Assembly (NCBI GenBank): GCA_025358255.1
Contig: JANYKC010000052.1
Location: 1-45,823, forward strand
DNA length: 45,823 nt
Source: Spirochaetaceae bacterium
GTDB taxonomy: Bacteria; Spirochaetota; Spirochaetia; Treponematales; Rectinemataceae
Reading direction: 5' to 3'
Numbering within the stretch: position 1 is the first letter of the stretch; each line of letters opens with the position of its first letter. The translations under genes and the position numbers were made by a program. The notes below the pieces were generated by a model that was given only the letters and a program-made list of their open reading frames with translations, was not told the origin of the DNA and ran no database searches. Of this stretch, positions 33,311 to 40,749 are shown piece by piece.

Positions 33311-34315
33311 ATGAGAAGGAGCATCAGGATTCTGGCGGCCCTCGTCGCCCTCACCTTGGCGGCAGGGGCCCTCGGCGCCGCGCCGATCATCCTCAAGTTC
33401 AGCCATACCGACCAGATGTCGGGCTCGAGGAACGCCGCGGCCCTGCTCTTCGCCGAAAAGGTGAAGCAGTACACCAACGGAAAGTACGAGGTCAGGGTCT
33501 ATCCCGCAGGACAGCTGGGCAACGATCCCAAGGCCATCGAGCAGCTCCAGCTCGGCGGCATCGACTTCACGGTCTCGAGCACCGGTTCCTATGCGCCCAT
33601 CATCGACAGCCTCAACCTCACCATGCTGCCCTTCCTCGCGGACAGCTATGAACAGGGCTGGAAGATCTACGACAACTCGAAGTGGATCCAGGCGCAGTTC
33701 GACAAGGCACCTGCCAAGGGCTTCCGCTTCCTCGCGACCTGGGAGGCTGGCTTCCGCTGCATGACCACGAAGGAGCCCCTTGCGAGCCCCGCTGACGCCA
33801 AGGGCAAGAAGCTCCGCTCCTTCGCCAACGAGATGATGACCTGGAACCTCGAGGCGATCGGCTTCGCGGTGCAGATCATGCCCCTGACCGAGGTCTATCT
33901 CGCCATCCAGCAGGGTACGGTCTTCGGCCAGGAGAATCCCATCGACACGATCTATTCCAACAAGTTCTATGAGGTCGCGCCCTACGTCACCCTGACCCGC
34001 CATGTCTACAGCCCCATCCCCCTCACCGTGTCGGAGATGACCTGGAAGAAATTCAGCGCCGCTGACCAGGCCGCGGTGCGCAAGGCCGCCAAGGAGGCGG
34101 GCGAGTACAGTCGCATCGTCGTCAAGTCCAGCGAAGAGCAGCAGATAGCCGACATGGTCGCCAAGGGAGCCAAGGTGAGCACGCCCAACGTGGGGCTTTT
34201 CCGCGATGCGGTCATGCCCGTCTACGAGAAGGCCAAGGCCAAGTACGGCGCCGCCGAAGTAGACACTTTCCTCAAGGAAGCGGAAGCCATCCGCAAGGCC
34301 AATCCGGTAAAATAG
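33311..34315 (+). CDS. dctP: TRAP transporter substrate-binding protein DctP
   Basis: A 334-residue periplasmic receptor. ATG 33311 is preceded by AGGAGG; signal peptide RRSIRILAALVALTLAAGALGA. Family motifs: LKFSHTDQMSG, AEKVKQYTNGKYEVRVYPAGQLGND, and R149 in GFRCMTTKEP, the Arg that binds the substrate carboxylate in nearly all characterised DctP proteins. QENPIDTIYSNKFYEV marks the second ligand-contact region. This points to an anionic substrate such as a sugar acid or other organic acid. It forms a complete TRAP system with the next two genes. Confidence 0.95.
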   Translation: MRRSIRILAALVALTLAAGALGAAPIILKFSHTDQMSGSRNAAALLFAEKVKQYTNGKYEVRVYPAGQLGNDPKAIEQLQLGGIDFTVSSTGSYAPIIDSLNLTMLPFLADSYEQGWKIYDNSKWIQAQFDKAPAKGFRFLATWEAGFRCMTTKEPLASPADAKGKKLRSFANEMMTWNLEAIGFAVQIMPLTEVYLAIQQGTVFGQENPIDTIYSNKFYEVAPYVTLTRHVYSPIPLTVSEMTWKKFSAADQAAVRKAAKEAGEYSRIVVKSSEEQQIADMVAKGAKVSTPNVGLFRDAVMPVYEKAKAKYGAAEVDTFLKEAEAIRKANPVK

Positions 34316-34341
34316 GCCGGCTCTCCAGCGCCGAAGACATC

Positions 34342-34370
34342 CGAGGACGGGGCTTCGCTGCCCGTCCTCG
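34342..34370 (+). promoter_or_regulatory. Intergenic hairpin between dctP and dctQ
   Basis: Perfect 10-bp stem, CGAGGACGGG (34342-34351) with CCCGTCCTCG (34361-34370), and a 9-base loop; no T run follows. Such hairpins behind binding-protein genes usually protect the upstream mRNA or attenuate read-through, giving more receptor than permease. Confidence 0.7.
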
Positions 34371-34400
34371 CGACCCGTACCACCCGAGGAGGAGAAAAAG

Positions 34401-34919
34401 ATGACATACCAGCTGATGGGCCCGCCTGGGCCAGCCCCGATCCGCTTGCTCACGGGCCTGGTCGACCTTTCGCTCCTCGTCGGGGGGGCGTGCATGGTGG
34501 CCCTCGTATCCGCCAACGTGCTCATCCACGTGATCAAGTTCGACATCGCCTTCACCACCGAGCTCTGCGAGTTCCTTATGACCTGGGTCACCTTCCTCGG
34601 GGGGGCCGCGGTGGCGCGCCGGGGCATGCACATGACCATCACCGAGTTCGTCGACAAGCTCCCCGAGAAGGGGCGGTTCTGGGCGGACGCGGCCATCCAG
34701 GTCTTCTGTGCCGTGATCCTCCTCATCTGTGTCTTCTATGGCGTGAGGATCTCCATGCTGACCTGGGGCAACGTGATGACGGTGCTCAAGTGGTCGATCG
34801 GGATACAGTACCTGGCCCTCCCGGTCGGCTCCAGCCTGGCCCTCATCTTCATCCTCTTTGACCTCTACCAGATCATCCGCGGCGTGCCGCGGTCGACGCG
34901 CTACAGCGTGGAGGAATGA
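34401..34919 (+). CDS. dctQ: TRAP transporter small permease DctQ
   Basis: A 172-residue protein with four membrane helices (about 15-38, 48-70, 92-115, 130-152). FTTELCEFLMTWVTFLGGAAVARRGMHM is the DctQ family signature. ATG 34401 has GAGGAGG upstream. The small subunit joins DctM in the membrane to form the Na+-driven carrier served by DctP. Confidence 0.9.
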   Translation: MTYQLMGPPGPAPIRLLTGLVDLSLLVGGACMVALVSANVLIHVIKFDIAFTTELCEFLMTWVTFLGGAAVARRGMHMTITEFVDKLPEKGRFWADAAIQVFCAVILLICVFYGVRISMLTWGNVMTVLKWSIGIQYLALPVGSSLALIFILFDLYQIIRGVPRSTRYSVEE

Positions 34920-34920
34920 C

Positions 34921-36216
34921 ATGTTCGCGATAAGCCTCTTCGCCGTGTTCTTCGCCCTTGCCCTCGCGGGCATCCCCCTCATGTTCGGCCTCCTCGGGAC
35001 GACCCTGGGCATGATCTCGCTCAACAACCTCGGCCATCCGACCGAGACCATCCTCCTGTCCTTCATCGGCGGAGTCGAGCCCTATATGCTCATCGCCGTG
35101 CCCCTCTTCATCTTCGCCGGGGAGATCCTCGCCAAGGGCGGGGCCGGGAAGAGGATCGTCGCCTTCACCCAGTCCGTGCTGGGCTTCCTGCCGGGAGGGC
35201 TCGGCATCGTGACCGTGGTGTCCTGCCTCCTCTTCGGCGGCATCTCGGGATCGGCGATCGCGGACACCGCCGCCATCGGCTCCCTCGTCATCCCCATGAT
35301 GGTGGAGAAGGGCTATCCGCGGGGCTTCACCGCCGCCCTCCTCGCGGTGGCGGGCACCTTGGCCCTCCTCATGCCCCTGTCCATACCCTTCCTCGTCTAT
35401 TCCTTCATCTCCGGAGTCTCGATGCGCGAGCTCTCGATGGCGGGCATCGTCCCGGCCCTCGTCTCGGCCATAGGCCTCTCGGTCGTCTGCGCCCGCTTCG
35501 GCATCAAGAACGGCTGCGACAAGGGCGGCAAGATGTCCTCGCCCGGCCAGGTTTGGAAGGCCTTCAGGGAGTCGGTCTGGGCCCTCCTCCTGCCGATAAT
35601 CATAATTGGCGGCATCTGGACGGGGACCTTCACGCCCACGGAGGCCGCCGCCGTCGCGACCGTCGCCGGCATCCTCATCTCGATCTTCATCTACAAGGAC
35701 ATCGGCTGGAAGGACCTGCCTCCCATGCTGGTCACGGCCTTCAAGACGAGCGCCACCGTCATGCTCGTCATAGGCGCCACGGGCTGCCTGGCCTGGCTCA
35801 TCACCGTGGAGCAGGTCGCGGCGCAGCTCGCCACCTGGATATCCACGGTCGCGACCCAGCCCTGGATGTTCCTCATCATGGTGAACATCTCCCTCTTCCT
35901 CCTCGGCATCTTCATCGAGCCCCTGCCCGCCATGCTCCTCTCCGCCCCCCTCTTCATCCCCCTGGCTATGTTCTTCAAGATCGACATGGTGCACTTCGGC
36001 GTCATCTTCACCGGCAACCTCGCGATCGCGCTCTACACGCCGCCGGTGGGGGGAACCCTTTTCGTCGCGGCCAAGCTGGCCAAGGCGGGGATAGGCGACA
36101 TCTCGAAGCGGCTCATTCCCCTCATGGCCATGATGCTCGTCGTCATCATCGTCGTGACCTATGTGCCCGCCTCGACCTCGCTGCTGCGGAATTTCATCCT
36201 GCATCGGGGAGGCTGA
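34921..36216 (+). CDS. dctM: TRAP transporter large permease DctM
   Basis: A 431-residue membrane protein with about 12 helices, starting at ATG 34921 one base after the dctQ stop (ATGACATG); a longer frame from 34858 would overlap dctQ. Family marks: LFGLLGTTLGM-like opening, LFGGISGSAIADTAAIGSLVIPMM, FTPTEAAAVATVAG and NLAIALYTPPVGGTLFVAAKLA. It carries substrate with Na+. The full-length transketolase gene begins 4 bases after its stop, tying transport to metabolism. Confidence 0.95.
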   Translation: MFAISLFAVFFALALAGIPLMFGLLGTTLGMISLNNLGHPTETILLSFIGGVEPYMLIAVPLFIFAGEILAKGGAGKRIVAFTQSVLGFLPGGLGIVTVVSCLLFGGISGSAIADTAAIGSLVIPMMVEKGYPRGFTAALLAVAGTLALLMPLSIPFLVYSFISGVSMRELSMAGIVPALVSAIGLSVVCARFGIKNGCDKGGKMSSPGQVWKAFRESVWALLLPIIIIGGIWTGTFTPTEAAAVATVAGILISIFIYKDIGWKDLPPMLVTAFKTSATVMLVIGATGCLAWLITVEQVAAQLATWISTVATQPWMFLIMVNISLFLLGIFIEPLPAMLLSAPLFIPLAMFFKIDMVHFGVIFTGNLAIALYTPPVGGTLFVAAKLAKAGIGDISKRLIPLMAMMLVVIIVVTYVPASTSLLRNFILHRGG

Positions 36217-36220
36217 GGGC

Positions 36221-38221
36221 ATGGCGCTCGTCGACTCGAGGACAGGAAAGGGGCGCAAGGCCTATTCGATCGCCGAGCTCGAGGAGGCGGCCCGGCTCAT
36301 GCGGGCCTACGACCTCGTGGCCCTGCACGCGGCGGGGTCCGGCCATGCCGGCGGCACCCTCTCGGTCATGGACATCACCGCCGCACTCTACCTCTCGGTC
36401 GCGGACCACGATCCCTCGGATCCCGCCTGGGCCGGGCGGGACCGCGTGTTCTGGTCCGTCGGGCACAAGGCCCCCTCGCTCTACCTGGGGCTTGGGATGG
36501 CAGGCTACTTCCCCGTGGAGGACGTGGTGCTCCTCCGCAAGTTCGGCAGCGCCTTCCAGGGCCATCCCCATTGGCTGAAGCTGCCTGGTGTCGAGATCTC
36601 CAGCGGCTCCCTGGGACAAGGGCTCAGTGTCGCCGTGGGCAGCGCACTGGCGGCGCGCCTGGACGGCCGGAAAAACAAGGTGTTCTGCATCCACGGCGAC
36701 GGCGAGCTCCAGGAAGGCGAGATATGGGAGGCGGCCATGAGCGCTTCCCATCACCGCCTCGACAACCTCATCGCCGTCGTCGACAAGAACAGCCTCCAGA
36801 TAGATGGATCGACCGGCGAGGTCATGGACCTCGAGCCCCTCGCCGACAAATGGCGGAGCTTCGGGTGGTCGGTCCTCGAGATCGATGGCCACGACATGGC
36901 GGCCATCGTGGCGGCCTTCGGGCAGGCCAGGATGGCGACCGGCAAGCCCACGGCCATCATCGCCACCACCATGAAAGGCAAGGGAGTGGACTTCATGGAG
37001 GACAGGGCAAGCTGGCACGGCAGGGTCCCGAGCCGCGAGGAACTGGATCTCGCCCTCGGCCAGCTTGGCCTGCCTGAGCCCCTGCCTGTCGAGCGGCTCC
37101 TCCAGCGGGCCAGGGACTTCCAGGTTCAGGCCAGCGCGGCGATAGAGGCCGGGGTTCCCGCCTTTGCGAAGGACCGCTTCTGGAATCACGAAACGGCGAT
37201 GCGGGCGACCATGGAGCCGACGCGCATGGGCTTCGGCAAGGCGCTGCGGGAGACCGGCAGCGACGAGCGGGTCGTGTGCCTCGGCCTCGACATCTCCTCC
37301 TCGATCCAGATAGACCAGTTCTACGTCAAGAATCCGGAACGCAAGGCACGCTTCCTCTCCATGGGCATAGCCGAGCAGAACGGGACGGCGGTCGCGGCCG
37401 GCCTGGCGCGCGAAGGCAAGCTCCCCGTGATCGGCTCCTATGGTGTCTTCTCCTCAGGACGCGCCCTCGACCAGATCAGGACCACCATCGCCTACAGCCA
37501 GGTCAATGTCCTCATCGCCGGCGCCCATGGCGGGATATCCGTCGGCCCCGACGGGGCGACCCACCAGGCCCTCGAGGAGATCGCGACCATCGCCGCGATC
37601 CCGAACATGGTCCTCGAAGTGCCCTGCGACGCCGTGGAGACCGACAAGGCGACGCGGGAGCTCCTGTTCAAGGTCCCTTTGCCCAAGTACCTGAGATTCG
37701 CCCGCGAGGCGACTCCCGTGGTGACGGGTCCGGATACGCCCTACGTGTTCGGAAAGGCCAATGTGATCCGCTACCGCGGCTCCAGGGCTGAGTTCAAGGA
37801 TGCCTTCGAGCACATCCTCGCGGAAAGCTACACGGACGAGGGCGAGGCGCTGACCATTGTATCCTGCGGCCCGGAGACCACGGAGGCGATGCGCGCCGCC
37901 TACATCCTCAAGGAGGAATACGGCATCGAAGCCCGCGTCCTCCATATCCATACCCTCAAGCCGATCGACCGTGAGGCCATCCTCGCCGCTGCCCTCGAGA
38001 CCGGTCACGTCCTGACCTGCGAGGAACACCAGGTGGGGGGCTTCGGCAACCTCGTTTCCAAGGCGATCTTCACCTCGCCGCGCGCCTGGGACCGGAAGAT
38101 CCGCTTCGACATGCTCGGTGTGGAGGACCGCTTTGGCGAGAGTGGCCAGAGCTGGGAACTGATGAAGGCCTTCGGCTTGACCGCGGAGTTCATCGCCCTG
38201 CGCGCGAAAGGGATGCTCTAA
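36221..38221 (+). CDS. Full-length transketolase
   Basis: A 666-residue transketolase with all three domains on one chain. Marks: GSGHAGGTLSV, VGHKAPSLYLGL, GSLGQGLSVAVGSAL, TPP motif HGDGELQEGE ending in VVDKNSLQ, catalytic Glu in MGIAEQNGTAVAAGLA, and a C-terminal domain from about 540. It is similar in design to, but separate from, the split enzyme earlier in the same operon. It transfers a two-carbon ketol unit between a ketose and an aldose. Position 4 bases after dctM shows it belongs to the TRAP-linked catabolic set and is probably not the housekeeping enzyme. Its role beside the split enzyme is inferred to be a second, different acceptor or donor. Confidence 0.9.
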   Translation: MALVDSRTGKGRKAYSIAELEEAARLMRAYDLVALHAAGSGHAGGTLSVMDITAALYLSVADHDPSDPAWAGRDRVFWSVGHKAPSLYLGLGMAGYFPVEDVVLLRKFGSAFQGHPHWLKLPGVEISSGSLGQGLSVAVGSALAARLDGRKNKVFCIHGDGELQEGEIWEAAMSASHHRLDNLIAVVDKNSLQIDGSTGEVMDLEPLADKWRSFGWSVLEIDGHDMAAIVAAFGQARMATGKPTAIIATTMKGKGVDFMEDRASWHGRVPSREELDLALGQLGLPEPLPVERLLQRARDFQVQASAAIEAGVPAFAKDRFWNHETAMRATMEPTRMGFGKALRETGSDERVVCLGLDISSSIQIDQFYVKNPERKARFLSMGIAEQNGTAVAAGLAREGKLPVIGSYGVFSSGRALDQIRTTIAYSQVNVLIAGAHGGISVGPDGATHQALEEIATIAAIPNMVLEVPCDAVETDKATRELLFKVPLPKYLRFAREATPVVTGPDTPYVFGKANVIRYRGSRAEFKDAFEHILAESYTDEGEALTIVSCGPETTEAMRAAYILKEEYGIEARVLHIHTLKPIDREAILAAALETGHVLTCEEHQVGGFGNLVSKAIFTSPRAWDRKIRFDMLGVEDRFGESGQSWELMKAFGLTAEFIALRAKGML

Positions 38222-38285
38222 AGCCGCCGCGTCTCCTCGCGATCGGGAAACACTCACACCCTTGATCCTGCCCTCGACCCTTCCT

Positions 38286-38313
38286 TGAAAAAGGCTCCCC
38301 ATCCGCGGGGAGC
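38286..38313 (-). terminator. Intrinsic terminator of the AEC gene
   Basis: GCTCCCC (38294-38300) pairs with GGGGAGC (38307-38313), and for leftward transcription it is followed by a T-rich run (complement of 38287-38293). It starts three bases after the AEC stop and may also slow rightward transcription from the transketolase gene. Confidence 0.8.
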
Positions 38314-38316
38314 TTC

Positions 38317-39306
38317 CTATTTCAGCAGGGGGAGGAGGACGGAGAGGAGGGGGACGATCACGACTAGCGCTCCGTTGGAGGCAAGCCAGAGCGAGTTGGC
38401 GAGCTTTTCGTCGAGGCCGAAGAGGGCGGGTGGAACCAGCCCCAGGAAGCCGATGGGCATGGAGGCCAGGACGAGGACTACCTTGAGCCCCCCATCGATT
38501 TGCCCCAAGCCCAGGACGAGGGCGAGGGATAGAGCCAGGGCGGGCACGAGGACTATCTTGCTCGTGAGGATGCAGGCCGCGGCCTTCAGGTCTTCCTTCC
38601 CGATCCTGAAGCGTATCCGCATCCCGATGGTGAAGAGGAGGATGAAGGAGCTCGACGGCACAAGGAAGCCATTGAGGCGTCCGTAAAAGGCCGGCCTTGG
38701 GATGGTGGCAAGGTTGAGCCCGATTCCCGCCCCGATGCCGACGATCGCCACAAGGAAGAAGGGATCGCGAAGCACGCGGGAAAATCCCGCCATCGGTCCG
38801 ACCCTGACAGGCGTCGCCTCAGGATGGGCGCGGGCACCATAGTGGCGGGCCAGTGGGAAAAGCACGCCATAGTACCACAGCTCCTCGAAAAGCTTGTAGA
38901 AAGGCAGGAGGGCAAAGGCGGACTCGCCCAAGAGGAGGAAGACGACGAGGCCGCCGATGTTCCCGATGTTGGTGAAGGAAGAGCAGGTGGCATAGACGCC
39001 CGCGCGCTCGGGGCCGAGCCTGAAAAGGCGGGAGCCGAGGAGGCCAAGGGCGCCCCCCGCGACGAGGGCAAAGAGGCCGACAAAGGGGATGGCGAAGGTG
39101 CGCGGGTTCGAGAGGTCAAGGGACCATACCGCGCCGCAGAAGGCCACAGGATTGATCCCGAGGAGGGCGACCCTTTGCAGGAAAAGCCGGAGCTTTTCGG
39201 CCCGGACCGCGGAAATCCGCACCTTGCCGCGTTCTGAAAGCCTGCTGAAGGCCCAGCCCGAGGCAAGGCCGAGGAAGATCGTGACAAAGGGAAGGATGAA
39301 TTTCAT
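38317..39306 (-). CDS. AEC-family (auxin efflux carrier-like) transporter
   Basis: A 329-residue inner-membrane protein with about ten hydrophobic helices and the AEC motif CSSFTNIGNIGGLVVFLLLGE (crossing region with N-x-G-N-x-G). Bacterial AEC proteins move organic acids such as malonate or malate, or act as efflux carriers. It is divergent from the enolase-superfamily gene and shares a 154-base control region with it, so the two are likely co-regulated. The start at 39306 (MKFILPFVTIFLGLA) is preceded on the coding strand by GGAAAGGCGACTCG. Confidence 0.9.
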   Translation of the reverse strand: MKFILPFVTIFLGLASGWAFSRLSERGKVRISAVRAEKLRLFLQRVALLGINPVAFCGAVWSLDLSNPRTFAIPFVGLFALVAGGALGLLGSRLFRLGPERAGVYATCSSFTNIGNIGGLVVFLLLGESAFALLPFYKLFEELWYYGVLFPLARHYGARAHPEATPVRVGPMAGFSRVLRDPFFLVAIVGIGAGIGLNLATIPRPAFYGRLNGFLVPSSSFILLFTIGMRIRFRIGKEDLKAAACILTSKIVLVPALALSLALVLGLGQIDGGLKVVLVLASMPIGFLGLVPPALFGLDEKLANSLWLASNGALVVIVPLLSVLLPLLK

Positions 39307-39381
39307 CGAGTCGCCTTTCCTTTCGCGCTGGCGGCAGTCCGGGCTGCTTCACCGGCGAATTGGAGTATACACTGACTGCGG

Positions 39382-39397
39382 ATTTCGCATGCAATCC
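39382..39397. promoter_or_regulatory. Possible third GntR site (weak)
   Basis: ATTTCGCATGCAATCC matches operator 2 at 11 of 16 positions with the centre ATGCAA kept, in the control region between the divergent AEC and enolase-superfamily genes. TATATT at 39414-39419 is a possible rightward -10 box. A match of this quality could arise by chance. Confidence 0.25.
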
Positions 39398-39460
39398 CCA
39401 AGGGAATTGGGTATATATTCGTCTCGAGAGCCTGTGCGATACGCCATGCGAGGAGGAAAG

Positions 39461-40618
39461 ATGCGAATCACGAAAATAGAGACCCTGCCCGTGGACCTTC
39501 GCCTGAAGGAGCCCTTCATCATCGCGAATGTCGCGATGCGCGACATGCTTTTCGTCCTCGTGCGCATCGAGACCGACGAGGGCATCGTGGGTTGGGGCGA
39601 GGCCATTCCCGCCTGGGAAGTCACCGGCGAGACGCGCGGCTCCGTGGTCTCCTGCGTCCGCCTCTTCACGGACGCGGGACTCCTCGAGTACTCCCTCCTC
39701 GGGAAGGAGATCGGGAGCCTTGAGGCCGTGCGCGAGGTGATGGACGCCATCGAGCCCAAGGCTGGGCTTCGCCTCGTCTACGGCAACCCCTCGGCCATCG
39801 CCGCGATCGAGCAGGCCATGCTCGACGCCTGCGCAAAGCGTGCGGGCCAGCCGCTGTTCCGGATGCTCGGGGCGGAGAACAGGCCAGTCGAGTACACGAG
39901 GAACATCAGCATCCTGGGCGTGGAGGAGACCCTGTCGCGTGTCGCTTCCGGCATCGAGAAGGGCTTCAAGATCATCAGGCTCAAGCTCGGGAGGCCCGGC
40001 GCGGGGGGCCTTCCCGGCTACCGCCGCGACGTGGAAGTCGTCCTGGGCGCCCGGCGCCTGATCGAGGAAAGCCGGTCAGGGGCCCTCCTCATCGCGGACG
40101 CCAACCAGGGCTTCGTCACGGTCGAGAACGCAGTGGAGTTCTGCAAGGCCGTGGATGGAAAGCTCGACTGGCTTGAGTCGCCCACCCTGGCGGGCAACCT
40201 CCATGCCTTCAGGAAGATCAAGGCAGCGACCTCCGTCCCCCTGATGGCCGACGAGGCCGTCCATGGCTACGAGTCCGCCGAGGCCCTGCTCGAGATAGGC
40301 GGCATCGACTACATCAACGTGAAGCTCATGAAGACCGGCGGCGCCTTGCGCGCCATCGACCTGGTGGACCTGGCGGCGTCCCACGGCGTAAAATGCCAGA
40401 TCGGCTCCATGATCGAATCGGTCTACGGCTCCGCCATGGGCGTCTGCGCCGCCCTCGCGCGGCCCGGAGTGATCAGCACCGACCTGAACTCCTTCGAGCT
40501 CATCGCGGACAACTACGCGCAGGGGCTTTCCATCGTGGATGGCCGCCTGCGGCTGAGCGAGCTCCCCGGCTGCGGCTGCCACTTCTCGGAGAACGACCTG
40601 GAGGGCCGCATACATTGA
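39461..40618 (+). CDS. Enolase-superfamily enzyme, muconate-lactonizing/dipeptide-epimerase subgroup
   Basis: A 385-residue enzyme starting at ATG 39461 after GAGGAGG. Mg ligands D213 (IADANQ), E239 (DWLESP) and D264 (MADEA) and acid/base lysines K175 and K288 (NVKLMKTGG) have the spacing of the MLE subgroup. The usual K-x-K is R173-L-K175 here, and an insert (GRPGAGGLPGYRRD) separates K175 from D213. Subgroup members abstract a proton alpha to a carboxylate: cycloisomerases, o-succinylbenzoate synthases, dipeptide or amino-acid epimerases/racemases. Divergent from an organic-acid carrier, it may act on a carboxylate related to the TRAP pathway. The exact substrate is unknown. Confidence 0.9.
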   Translation: MRITKIETLPVDLRLKEPFIIANVAMRDMLFVLVRIETDEGIVGWGEAIPAWEVTGETRGSVVSCVRLFTDAGLLEYSLLGKEIGSLEAVREVMDAIEPKAGLRLVYGNPSAIAAIEQAMLDACAKRAGQPLFRMLGAENRPVEYTRNISILGVEETLSRVASGIEKGFKIIRLKLGRPGAGGLPGYRRDVEVVLGARRLIEESRSGALLIADANQGFVTVENAVEFCKAVDGKLDWLESPTLAGNLHAFRKIKAATSVPLMADEAVHGYESAEALLEIGGIDYINVKLMKTGGALRAIDLVDLAASHGVKCQIGSMIESVYGSAMGVCAALARPGVISTDLNSFELIADNYAQGLSIVDGRLRLSELPGCGCHFSENDLEGRIH

Positions 40619-40677
40619 TAGCGGCCCAGGCCGCATTCATCGATAGCGGCCTAGGCCGCATACATCGGTAGCGGCGC
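40603..40677 (+). repeat. Three 25-bp tandem repeats, each a hairpin
   Basis: Units start at 40603, 40628 and 40653. Each has 7-bp arms around an 11-base loop: GGGCCGC/GCGGCCC in unit 1, AGGCCGC/GCGGCCT in unit 2; unit 3 is partial. The outer pair changes from G-C to A-T together, so pairing is preserved. The stop codon of the enolase-superfamily gene (40616-40618) lies in the first loop. Confidence 0.9.
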
Positions 40678-40707
40678 CGTCTTTCGCTCCCATGATCGCC
40701 GAACCAC

Positions 40708-40736
40708 AAAAAAACCGGACCCAAGTCCGGTTTTTT
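40708..40736. terminator. Bidirectional intrinsic terminator
   Basis: ACCGGAC (40714-40720) pairs with GTCCGGT (40725-40731) around CCAA, flanked by an A run on the left and a T run on the right, so it works for both the rightward enolase-superfamily gene and the leftward helicase gene. Confidence 0.9.
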
Positions 40737-40749
40737 GTCGCATCCGCGA

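Noticed and set aside
34873..36258. Leftward 461-codon frame opposite dctM
   Set aside because: Highly acidic/His-rich antisense of a membrane protein; no start signal.
40603..40677. CRISPR array or insertion-sequence end
   Set aside because: Units are contiguous with a 25-bp period and no spacers; no transposase next to it.
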